From Lingula anatina (lineage: Eukaryota > Brachiopoda > Lingulata > Lingulida > Lingulidae), in assembly GCF_001039355.2 (NCBI RefSeq), contig NW_019773847.1, positions 223,394 to 287,393 on the forward strand: a DNA stretch of 64,000 nucleotides. The letters run 5' to 3'. This document shows, piece by piece, positions 1-11,600 of the stretch. Position 1 is the stretch's first letter. Each line of letters starts with the position of its first letter. The position numbers were made by a program, and so were the translations under genes. The notes below the pieces were generated by a model. That model saw only the letters and a program-made list of their open reading frames with translations, was not told the DNA's origin and searched no databases.

Positions 1-2600
1 CCCACCCTCCATCCCCACCTGCTTACTGCCACACTCTACTTCTACCGGTACTACCATGCAGTAGCACAGTCACACTTAGTTTAATAAGATATCTATTACT
101 TCGAAATTGTCAAGCAGCAAAATCAGATGATGCTGTCAATCAACAGGACCTAAGTCTGAGCTATGCTAATAGGGAGCATGTAATATCAGTTATAAACTAT
201 GGTTCTTAGGACCCATGTACATTGTACGTGATATTCTACACTCTTGTGTGCCACCGGTCAAAAACTAAAATAATTCTTAAAAGAATATAAGAAAAGCACG
301 GAAGAACGAGTCAATGTTTCCCCCCTCGAGATTGTGCAAGCAATATTAAAGTCAGTAAGGTTACAGAGATAAATGAACCAGTTTCAACCAGATATGGGAA
401 CCTCAAGGTCAGCTTGGAAGGATACCAGCTTAACTTATTATTGAACAGCCCTCAGCATACATAAGCATTATGGTTTTCCTAATCTTTCTGAATGTTGGTA
501 CATTCACAATAGTCGTTTTCTGGGCCGAGAGAGAGAGGGAGAGAGAGAGCAAATTAACCCTTACTTGGCACTTCAAAAGAAGTTCGCACTGTAGCATCTA
601 CATGTAGAGAATCATTTTATGAGTAAAAACAAAATTGCCATTATTGTCCCCATCCTCCTGTTTCAGCCTCTTGTTGGACTTCTTCTACGTGACCACTTTA
701 ATCCTAGATAGGTTTGTCTGATTTTTTTCTTTAGAATAAGCATAAAATTACCTAGAACTAAGATACTACTCTACGCACTTGAGATTTCAAGGTAGATGTA
801 GAAATATTTCACAGAACAGGTCGTTCATTTAAATGTATATGTTTGTAGTGACTGGGTCAATTTTTCTCGGTCCCGAAAAAAAAAACGGCTGATTTTCAAA
901 TGCCAGTCAAGGTGCTTACCATATTTTATGTCGTTAAAACAGAGAAGAAGTCTCATGTTTACATTAAAAGAGAGAGAGAGAGACTGGGAGAGACAGGATA
1001 GGATTGGAGAGGTGAGGAGAGAAAGAAAGAGAGAGGGGGTGAGGGAAGAAGCATCAATTTAATTATTTCTTGAGAGAGCTGGAAAAAGTGAGAAATTACC
1101 TACATACATGTAGGAAAAATTATTTTTAATTAATCATGTTATTTACAAGTGAGAGAGACAGAGAGAGTTTGCAAATACATTAGTAATCCCCATACTGTAC
1201 CTCTAAAACATCAATCTATCTGCGGCCTCTTACAGGTATTTCTTCGAAAAAGTTCATAAAGAAAGTCTTCCGCACACAGCAGATACAAAATACGTTCTTG
1301 GGTTTCCAAGCGCAGAGCGTTGAAGTCGGATCTTTTTACATTTTAAGACTTCAAAAGTGACATTATTTGAGCTGCGTTAAGATGTTCCTCTAAGAAAGTA
1401 ACATGGCGTCTCTCTAATGTTGTCAGGTGATGTTGGTGACATTGTGAGTCATAAAAATATTCCAGTGTCGCGTTGTTACATGGTACTCAAGCTCCTTATT
1501 CCCAATAAAGATTTCTTTGATCGCCGAATGTGGGCTAGCATAGTGTTTTTCACTACCACTTTGCTCCTTACAAACTTTTCAATTATCGAATTTCGGCGAC
1601 TTCTAGCACTTATCTGCATGTGTATTGCATTTCGCCTTCACCTTCATATGTAGAGATAGCACACACGTACAGAGGCTCGCTATGACGACTAATAATGATT
1701 GATTACCAGCGACCTAACGCATGTTCTTATCTGTACAAATATTGCGGTTAGATTGCTTGATTGATGCTGGGTGTTAAAACTATTTCATACCCATAATAAA
1801 CATTATTCAGTCAAACTCGAAACAAAAACTAGACAGCACTACATGTATGGCGTGCATTAAATGCTTTTTTTCCGTTGAATCTCTGCGGCTGTATGTTGAC
1901 GATTCTCTAGCCTTGCCAACCCTAGGGTTGTAACCTGTGGGGTATGAGGTGTGTTGTTTCTGTGTGATGAGCCCCCGGGAATAGCATAGGTGTGATGTAA
2001 ACAGAAGAGCACAGAAGTGAAATTTTATTTTAAAAAATGTCCAGTTTAGAGTATTAAGGTCAGATAAGTGATCTATTACATGTAGCAAGTCACCTGCGTT
2101 TGCTAGAGGGAAGTTGGACATAACTCTAGTGGTCATATAAACAGAAACCACCTGTGACGGGTCGATGTGTTGTGAACGTGGCCAGTTCTCATGCGATTTG
2201 TTGGTATATAGCATGATCAGTACACAGTAAATCTATTAAAACTTTGTGTTTTATTTATTCCGTATTTATATTTTCTTTTATTCCTATCGGTAAATTTATT
2301 TATTTATCTATTTTTTTACAGGCAAAATGGATTTATCACTTTTTTTCTTTAATGACTGATGTACAGGTAAATATCATCTGAAGTCCATTGAAAATTATAT
2401 TGACAATACTTATAAAAAACAGGGATCTTTATTTCACTCCCAGATACGATCACATCAATACAAAACAAAATCAATTTTTGCTTTAAGTTGTGACCTGGGC
2501 ATCAGCGTATTGACGACGACACAGATGTTTAACTTGCCAATACTTAAAGATCAGTGTACCGAACACCTTGCTTATGATATTGATGAGATAAAGGAGAATG
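1..2600. repeat. R1 dispersed repeat, copy A
   Basis: This stretch aligns almost base for base with 21051-23600 and, more loosely, with 31170-32830 and 34980-37080. It carries GA-rich tracts near 526-552 and 969-1040, and no ORF is conserved between the copies. It lies in what should be an intron, or the 5' side, of the SLC26 gene whose exons begin at 2846. I see no coding exon here. I do not recognise the element class: no transposase and no clear terminal repeats are visible. Confidence 0.8.
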
Positions 2601-2845
2601 CGCCATAATAGTGCTTTTCTTAATACTAGAAGCCCAGTACTTGGGAAGCGCTATGTAAAATAATTGTAGGAAGTCGTAAAAGAGTAGTGAGGTTATAATT
2701 TAACTATGAAATATAAATTAAAATGATGATGATCACCTCTTTCAGTAGCAGACACTCACCCGACGTTCATCCATCTTTCTTTGCCTTTAAAGTAATTAAT
2801 TTTCTCGTATCTCTAATTAAAGCTATGTGATATTTTTATTGCCAG

Positions 2846-5800
2846 TGTTCTTGCCTCCATCATCATCGTGGTACTGAAAGGCATGTTCCTGCAGGTCAAA
2901 AGCATCAAGAGACTGTGGGGGATTTCTAAACTTGATTTTGTAAGCAATAAGCAAAGCTGACGCGTTTATATTGTCACACCTAACACACTCGCCTGATAAT
3001 ATATTCTATTTCATACTTGAACACCTGACACACCGAGTCTTAGTGGCTATGTGTCAAACAATAATTCCCTCTTTCTCACTCTCTCTCTCTCTCTATCTCT
3101 GTGTGTGTGTGTGTGTGTATGTTTGCTAATATTTCTTATTAAAACATGTTGATTTTTTCATTCCACGTTCTTTGAAAACCATTTCTATATATATCTTTTT
3201 CACGAAGGCCGTCTGGATCGTAACTTTCCTTGGGGTGGTTATCCTTGACTTGAAGTATGGCCTCATGATAGGAGTTGGTTTCTCCCTGCTCACCGTCGTG
3301 TTCAGGACACAGTGGTATGACATCTTTATTTTGTATCATCTGACCATGGTATTTTCAACACATCTGCTTAATATATGTTCGACAGTATAGCACTACCAAT
3401 GTATACTGTAGTAATATGTAAAATTTTACCGTTACGGAAAAGTGTGTATTGAATACCTCATTCTACAAATACATTTATTATATTTGATTGCCGAAAGAAT
3501 TTCACACATATTTTTGCCTGTGTATTAAGATAGCATTTTGACTTTGTCACCTACATTGATTATTACAAGTTAGATCTTTGTATTTCTTTTCATAAACCCA
3601 CAGTACATTCGCACATACATTTCTTTAACGTTTCTCAAAAAACTTTCACTTTTAATACGATATGGTTTGTAACATTTCACAAATTCCACTATTTCACCAA
3701 ATTTATTAATTTTGATTTTGTATGGTGACTGTGGAAAAGTTTCAAACACTCGGCAGCCTATATAGTCAGACAGTGTTTTGAATTTTCCAACTCGACAATT
3801 AGAAATAAGATCGTCTTTCCTCTAAGAGCGCTACATGAACATGAACGCTACATGTACTTGTCTCCATAGTATAAGAACACATCTACATCTATTTCCTTTA
3901 TAAGGCCGTACACGTGTTTGTATGGAAGAGTACCACACTCAGATATATACAGAGACAGCAATATATACAAGATGGTGAGTATGCTTTAAAATTTATTGCT
4001 TACAAATATACACTCGCAAAATAAAATAAAATAAAAATCCAGAAACATCGTTATTTTGGATAATACTTTAATAACCATATGAGCTAAGGTGAATATTTTT
4101 ACAAAATGTTGATTGATAATGCAGCCACCATTTGTTGGATTTTGTATATACACTGAAGATTTTCCCACTTCATTACTCAGTTTTTTAATTATTAAAAACA
4201 ACTTTGTTTCCTAACCTGTTATATGGTGAGTGTATTTTATTATTTTAATTTTGATATAACTATATTCCAAGGGCACCAACATACAGTATATGATAACAAA
4301 ATATTTAAATAATAACAATGCTGATCATTATGATATAGGAATTTTGTAATATACACACATATCCAGGTGGAAGAGATTCCAGGTATCAAGATATTCCATT
4401 TTGGATCATCTCTGTATTACGCCAACGCTGAACACTTCCGGAGCAAGCTGTAAGCAGCTACTGGCTGTGATCCGGGACTCCTGAAAGCGAAACAGATGAA
4501 GAGCAAAGCGGAAAGCGAAGCGTTGGAGAAAAAGAGAGAGAAGGAAGAGAAGAAAAGGCAAAAAGTAGAGGTTAGATTTCACATAAATATTGGATTTTAT
4601 TCAATGATTTATTAACTCCGTCAAAGAGATAAATATTTTAATTTGTTGGTCATAATGGTTTCACTCAAAGTAACACAAAGTAAATAACGAGTTTCCATAA
4701 ACAATTTCGGAAAGGTCATAGTCGATTTTTTGGTGGCGGGCTTTTGTGGAGCTCCATTAATTGGCAATTTGCTATACTAAGCATTGTTATTATTTCAACG
4801 ATATTAACGCTCATCTATTCGGGTCCGTAATGCCGCCCTTTGAATGGAAAGGAAATGTAATACCAACTAGTAGTGTGTTCTGGAGAAAAAAAACGTTCAT
4901 ACCTTATCCATCAAATACATTATTAGACCAGCATTAACTCTTTAGAATTTTTTTTTCTACTAAGAGTTGTTATTCATTCAGTGCATTCCTACCACAATAA
5001 AGAAGACTACAGAAGTGAACGGTATAAGTAACAGAGGTATGATAGGCCTATCCAAAGAAGTACTTAGTCTCCACATGGAGGACGTCCTACCTGATGAGAA
5101 ATTACCCTCAGAAGAGCTTCCACCTCAGCTCGCTATACATCATATCATAGTTGACTGTTCCGCCATAGGTTTTGCAGACGCTGTTGGTATCCAGGCTCTG
5201 AAACAGGTAAAAGTCACTGCTCCTCTCCTTTCTCTCCCTCTCTCTCTCTCTGTCCTTTGTTAAATACGACAGGTTTGATTGAAGCAAAATTGCATATCAT
5301 GCTCGAAATGATACTGTCCTTTCATTTTGGTATATGATAATATTTCCACTTCTATACCTAACAGTGTTTTTAATTACATGTTTTACTCGTGCCATTGTTT
5401 TTTATTATTACATTTATCATACTGACCCTTTCAATCTTTCATAAAACGGATCAATTAGCTAAAATAAGAAAATAAGCGGGAAGTTAATACGATTCAATTA
5501 TTGTTAATTTCATTTCAGATTGTATGTGATTACAAAGAAGTTGGAGTTGAAGTTGTTTTTGCGCATTGCAGAGGTTTGTTACAACACTGGGGTGTACTGT
5601 GCTACACGAACTCGTAGAAAATTTAGAAAGCAATAAACCTATTTTCTTTAATCTATATTTCAATCTATAATTTAAAATTCCTAGAGAGACTTGGATTCTC
5701 CAAGAAAATTTACTAATAATCTGACAGTATTTGAAGAGCAGATTATTGGTTCTTATAATGTAAGCTCAGCTTTTTATATGAAAGTGATTCATACAAAGGT

Positions 5801-6398
5801 GAAAATTAACGTCAATATTAATTATTAATGTTGTAAGTTGACATTGAGAATTCTGATTGTTTCTGTCTTCTGTCTGTCTTCTAGATGAGTTTACTGAGAC
5901 AGTCCAGAAAAATGTATTCCTCGGTGACCAAGACGGAGACGCCATCTATTTTACGGTCCACGACGCAGTACTTGCTGTACTGACAACCGAGCTACAGAAG
6001 GTATTGTAAACAATATGACAATTCTGTACCTGTATGTATGTGTGGAGGGGGAGAGACAGGCGGGGGCTCATGTGTCTCACTATATTCACTGCGTCTCAGC
6101 GTCTCATTGCAGTTTACAACAGATGGCACAATGTCTGGCACGTTTCCCCCCTGATACAGACTGGGTGTAGAAGTTTTCACCTCCCTTGGAATCTAGCATA
6201 TAAACGATATCTTTCACTCCCAAATCTTTCTAAACCCTACCTGACTCCTTTTTATTTTGACTCAGGGAGCCGTCAGTGCATCATGTTAGTTAACGAAAAC
6301 ATATAACTAAAAATGGCAGATACTTATTTATTTATTTATTTATTTATTTTCAGTTAGAAGATGACACCCTCATCACCTCCCATGCTCCGGGAACTTAA
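2846..6398 (+). CDS. SLC26-family anion transporter, 3' part (last eight exons, 5' end outside window)
   Basis: SLC26 proteins are plasma-membrane anion exchangers, with a transmembrane core and a cytoplasmic C-terminal STAS domain. I read exons at 2846-2939, 3208-3314, 3905-3974, 4367-4570, 4982-5206, 5519-5573, 5885-6000 and 6354-6398. All have AG/GT borders and matching phases, and the stop is TAA at 6396-6398. Exons 1-2 encode the last membrane helices (VLASIIIVVLKGMFLQ; DLKYGLMIGVGFSLLTVVFR). Exon 3 encodes the GRVPHSDIYRD segment, and exons 4-7 encode the STAS domain (IHHIIVDCSAIGFADAVGIQ, then VFFTVHDAVL-type residues). A lysine/glutamate-rich variable loop ends exon 4. Exon 4 has an in-frame TAA at 4451-4453, with family-like sequence continuing after it. 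This copy is therefore either a pseudogene, a null allele or a base error. The upstream exons are not in the window. The paralogue (SLC26A5/A6-like) is unresolved. Confidence 0.9.
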
Positions 6399-6469
6399 TC
6401 ATCAGCAGGAAAAACAAATGATATTTGACGTTTTGAATTATGAGAGTATTTCTTTAATGCAACGAAACT

Positions 6470-6587
6470 GTGCATCGATCTGTTTCATTTTAATCAGTTA
6501 TACAAAGATATGTAATACAGTAATGCCTGTGCATCGATCTGTTTCATTTTAATCAGTTATACAAAGATATGTAATACAGTAATGCCT
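6470..6587 (+). repeat. 59-bp tandem duplication in the SLC26 3' UTR
   Basis: Two perfect 59-base units (6470-6528 and 6529-6587) follow each other about 70 bases after the SLC26 stop codon. Their identity implies a recent duplication or a local assembly slip. Confidence 0.9.
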
Positions 6588-6741
6588 GTGTTTTATGTGT
6601 AGTTGACAGATTTCCATAGAAAATCGCCATGATTGTTATCGGATTGTTGCATGTGGTCGAGCATGGCTTTGACAAATTTTGTTGGATGATTTGATTTTAT
6701 TCTCAAGTGTATGTTTTAAATATATGCCGGGAAGAGACGTC

Positions 6742-6747
6742 AATAAA
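6742..6747 (+). promoter_or_regulatory. polyadenylation signal of the SLC26 gene
   Basis: AATAAA lies about 345 bases after the stop codon on the coding strand. It is the first canonical signal downstream, so the 3' UTR probably ends near 6760-6780. Confidence 0.55.
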
Positions 6748-7366
6748 GCAGTATAACCTACACATGGCTGGCACCTGTAAAGATTTATAGTTAAGTTTTT
6801 ATGTATTTTGTATTAACCATACGATATATATATGATATCTACGTAATGATCACGGCAATTTTGCGTATGACACAGTTATAATAAATAATGTTGTTGCACT
6901 GTAGTAAAATGTGGTATGTGGAAAAACTATATAACGGATTTTCCATTGCATTTATAATGGTCATGAGATGGTTTTTTATATGATTGTCTTGAATTGAACA
7001 GACTTTCTTTATTGCTTGCTGCAGGATTTTGATTTTAAAGGGCTTTTCTTTTTGGGGTGGGGGCCTCGAATTTCGACGGCATTACTTTGTACCGTGGACT
7101 TCATGAATAGTTTAAATCACCGCTTTGACCAGTCGTCAGTTTATTTTTTCTTCACAGCACTATTACAATTCGTGGGATCTTTTATGATCATTCATGACAA
7201 AAATATAGGAAGTCATTATAAGACTTCTTATGTTAATCTTCACAACTGGAATTTGTCTCACAAAACTTCAATTTTCAACAATAACTAAAAAACATCATTA
7301 CCTTCAAGTTTAATACCTGTATAAGCAACAACTAGATAATGTGCAGATTAAATCTCATAAAAACGC

Positions 7367-7721
7367 TAAAAGGGATAATAAATCTTCGTTTTGGCAAAAA
7401 AAAAAAAAAAAAAAAAAAAAAAATTCCAGGAGTAAACGACAAATTTCCCATACTAACCAATAGTTGATGGATCCATTTTTACATTCAAAGTTAGTCCCTG
7501 TTTTTTTCTTAAAAGTTATTTTTTGTTAAAGCCTCTTAAGAGATAATAACTGAGTACAGCCATCAATGGAGATCACGTGATCTGAAGACAAACTCAGATA
7601 TCAGAATAATAGCTATAACTGCCGTTTTTGTGTTAAACAGAATATATTATATTTCTATGAGTTGTTCACAATGTTTTTATTGTGAAATAAAGGTATCATA
7701 CGAAGAGTTATTATCCCTTTA
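7367..7721. mobile_element. MITE with AAGGGATAATAA terminal inverted repeats
   Basis: The left end reads AAAGGGATAATAAATCTTCG, and the right end is its near inverse, ending TTATTATCCCTTT. An uninterrupted version of the site is present in the paralogous flank at about 38930, where the sequence runs straight through. A TA on each side suggests a Tc1/mariner-type TA target. The element contains a 28-base A tract (7396-7423) and no ORF. Confidence 0.75.
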
Positions 7722-7922
7722 ATTTTAATTCTACACTTTCTCCAAGCAATGTGTGTTAATATGTATTAAAAGCTATTTATGAGAAAAGTTCTAAAATACT
7801 GAACCCACGTAATATGCCAAACACATGACGTTATATTTTAAATGTGCAAAAAGCAAGTTATATATTGTCCGTACATTTCACCCATCCAACTTGAACACAC
7901 ATCGTGATATACAGATTTACAC

Positions 7923-7928
7923 TTTATT
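7923..7928 (-). promoter_or_regulatory. candidate polyadenylation signal of NLR copy 1
   Basis: A reverse-strand AATAAA (TTTATT on +) lies about 700 bases after the copy 1 stop and is conserved in the paralogous flank. The UTR length is uncertain without transcripts. Confidence 0.35.
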
Positions 7929-8625
7929 TTTCACAAAGACATTAAAGTTTCATGAAATGCTGTATGCCAAGTCAACAACTACCCCGTAAGCTATTTAATG
8001 TCTTAATAAAAACCCACCTTATGCATCGATATACCTGTACATACATTTAAGTACATAATATTTTCACATACACTTAGCCAATGCACGTGTGTGTATAATG
8101 TAAATATATGTGTAATGAGAAAAAATATTGGATGAAAAACATGTACAGTACTACAATCAGCAAACCATTTCATATCCAAATAAGGCTATGTGTTTATACA
8201 TGTATAAATGAGTCAAAATATATATCATAACCAACATGTGTCTTGACATGCAATGGTCCAGAGCAATATGTACAGTTGGTTATTGAAAGGAAAAAACAAT
8301 GTATCAGTTATTTACAATTGTAAATTTTATATTCACACAATGATTTGGAATGCACTATACCAGTAGATGTTGAAGGCTGGCAATAAGATACAATGTAACA
8401 GATATAATGTAACATCTGAATACTCGTAATATGTCCACACTATCAGTGTCTGGGTAACATGCATAAATATTGAATACTGAAACACTGGTAGACCAAGGCA
8501 TGCTTTAGCATTGCTCGGTGATGAAAATATCAGAACTGTACCACAGCAGTCGCATCTAGAAATAAACTTCATATCTGAGCGAGACACAACACATATGTTC
8601 AGGTTTCCACTTAGAAGCTTTATGC

Positions 8626-11600
8626 TTAAAACATATTATGTGACACTTGACAATTAAGACTGTCGTCTGGCGTTGGGAGAATCTTTTCAAGGTTATTATG
8701 CCAAAGGTTCCAAGATGATACATGCTGGTAAGAGCTGACAATGGCTTCTATCAGCTCACTGAGGCGGTCAACTCTGTCCAGGTCATTATTCCACATGTAA
8801 ATCTTCATTCCAGTCTGCTCTGACACTGTACTGAGAGATTGTATCAATGCTATCAATGGACTGGTGATACCGTGGTACAGACCCAAGTAATTGTCACTGA
8901 ATGAGAAGTTTGTAAGTTTAGTGGTGTATATCACACCTTGGCTCAGTTCACTCACGGCTTCACAGACATCCTGACATCTGTCATAGTCTGTCGTGTCTTC
9001 ACACCCAGGACATGTACACCTGGCTCCCCACACGAATACACAGTGCAGTTTCAGATGTTCCAGACCTGGCACATGGTGAAGGTTCCTCCCCAGAAGTTGT
9101 ACACCCACGGCACTAAGAGGGGTACATCTAATATCTATGTGAGTCAAATCATGACTGGTATTAGGTATTTCCCCCAGTTGAGGACGTAGGGCTCTTGGCA
9201 TTATTGATCCTACACCTAAATCCTTAGTTACACGAATGTACTCCAAGTGTACCAACTGTTGGATCACCTGGCAGTCTTGAACATTTATGTCTTCGACATC
9301 CAGATGTAACAGTTTTCCAGGGTTTGGTATTGATGATAGTGCTCCACTACATTTTCCAGCTATGTCAAGTCTTTGAAGATTAGGAGCTTTAGATAAAACA
9401 TGCTTTAAGGCACATCTGCAGTCATAACAAATGCTACATACATCCTTCCACAATACCGCTACTAGTTCACGGAACATGTCACGCTCACTGAGTAAAGATA
9501 ATGCATTGTGATATGCTTCACGTCTATCAGTATACACTTCGTCATCACTATCAACGATGACGGCACTCAAACCAGAACATACCTTTGGACTGCACATACT
9601 GTCCCGCAAAACCTGCTGGAATCTGGGATCAGAGTGCTGAAATGATTTAGGTATATTAAGTTCTGTGAGCCAGGAGAAAAGCTCAGGGGGCAGCACTGTT
9701 TCCTGGGGACAGTTGGCGTACCAGTGTTCTAGGAGGAGATCATTACACCAATTTCTACACTTGCCATCAAAGACATAGTCATGGCCCATGTACCTATATA
9801 TATAATTTCGTTTTTTATCTTTGTTGTGAAGACCTTTACCTCTGCGTAGCACTTTGGTAGTTGCTTTCTTTGATAACCCACACAAAAAGCGCAACACAAA
9901 GCTCATGTCATAGAGTTTGTCAGTGGTGTTTAAGTTTTCCAAAAACTGATCTAAAATTTTCATTTTGGTCTAATTTCCTCGCCAAGTATTTTGCCGCAAA
10001 AAACTCCTGGATGGTTTTGTGTGGAAATGTTACCTCCTGTTTAACATCAAGGTTACTGTGTACCTTAGACTTGCTGAGGAGACCTAAACTGTACAATTCG
10101 CTGATATTTGGAATTGCCTGTAGGTCTTTTTCATTAAATATGAGACCCCCATCTGGCTTAACGAGTCCATCGTAAGCCAGCTTGCCAAGGCCGATAAAAG
10201 TTTCTTCAAATTGTCCAATAGATTCTTCTGTTTCATCCTTTGTCCTGATGTCGTATCTTCGTCTTAAAAGCATTTGTATAAGTGTCTTGTATAGCAGTGT
10301 GTATGAAATTGGGAGTGAATCTGTCTTGGCATCACTTTGTTGATCTTCTTGCCACATAAGACAAAAGAACAGTAAAAGTATTGGGATCTTTACCAACGAC
10401 TCCAGCTTCTTTCTCATTATGTAATGTAAGAGACCATTCCCTATTGACTCTGACACATCCAGAAACTCAGAATCGAAACTATCATCAAACTCCCATTCAA
10501 AAAGATCATAACATTCCATGTTTTCATCAAAGAATTTAGCAACATATTCACGTATGTTGTCACCTGTCAGACCGGTAATTTCATACACACTGTCTGGTAT
10601 TTGTTTCTTCATCAATTCTTCTGCCTTCCATGGGCGTGTTGTGATGATGGTACATACATTCTGGTATTGTTTGCAATAAATGATGTCGGTTATTTCTTCA
10701 GAAGTCTTGGGATCGTACTCATCATAGCCGTCAAAGACCATTAGCACATGGTCACTGTCATAGTCCAGAGCATGTACTATTTCATCTACCACTTCTTTCT
10801 TATTTTGATTAGAAGGAGAAATTTGTTTTTCAATTGCTCCCTTCAGTGTTTGGCTATGTCGAATATTGCGTAGATTTATAATTAAAAGATGTTTATAATT
10901 TGAAAGTGCCCGGTCACATTCCTTTAAACCCAATGTATCATTTGCCCAGTCTGTTGCCATCTTCTGTGTAAATGTGGTTTTGCCGATGCCTGCTTTTCCT
11001 CGGACAAATATCCTTTTTGGTCTCGTACCTTGTTTGGTATCTTTAAATATTGATGTATAGCTCTGGATTGGATCAGAACTGGTACCTGCTGGTTTCCTTT
11101 CCTCTTGTACCCACTGCAGGTTAACATAGACGTCATCTAAGTGCATTGTGTCGTCGGGGTCCCAGGGAAGACGCTGTATTTGACTCATGTATTTAATGTA
11201 GAAAGACGCTATTTGGTTTTTACTACTGCAAGCAGTCGCTTTTTCTGCTAACAAATCTGCAAGTTCTTTCTTATTGTGTTTTCTCAAAACATCAACAAAT
11301 GTTTCAAATGCACGAGGACCACATTTTGGTAGAATACGAAGAAATTCAAAAGCTTGATCATTTTCTGCTTTGTGTGCCAGTACCTTTTTTGCATTACGTT
11401 CACTGATGATTCCTCTGTCCACCATGTCTGGGACAATGTCTTCAACTTGGAGATCTTTTATTAGCTCGGGACCCATTTGTACCAAGAGGTTTTTGTGTGT
11501 CGGACTCATTACAGGTGCCTGCAAAATTGAGATAAATCCAAAATATATTTCAGCTGATATCAGGAATTAAAAATGCACTTCTGATAATAATAATTCCTAC

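Larger units (their letters stand above)
7150..8490. repeat. 3' flank of NLR copy 1, duplicated at 38702-39690
   Basis: The segment aligns along its length with 38702-39690, apart from a MITE at 7367-7721 that the other copy lacks. It is the 3' UTR and downstream DNA of NLR copy 1 (minus strand). Its partner lies downstream of the RING exon of NLR copy 2, so it marks one end of the duplicated block. No ORF is conserved. A reverse-strand AATAAA at 7923-7928 is conserved near 39127. Confidence 0.85.

Noticed and set aside
1807-2214. 135-codon minus-strand open frame, partly repeated at 22874-23084
   Set aside because: It lies in R1, and the frame is not preserved among copies. Shared peptides reflect DNA repeat identity.
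9940-9960. AAAATTTT at the NLR copy 1 frame break as a -1 ribosomal slippery site
   Set aside because: The sequence has an A-AAT-TTT-like heptamer in the zero frame, but the downstream LRR frame is +1, not -1, and the paralogue shows a simple 5-base difference.
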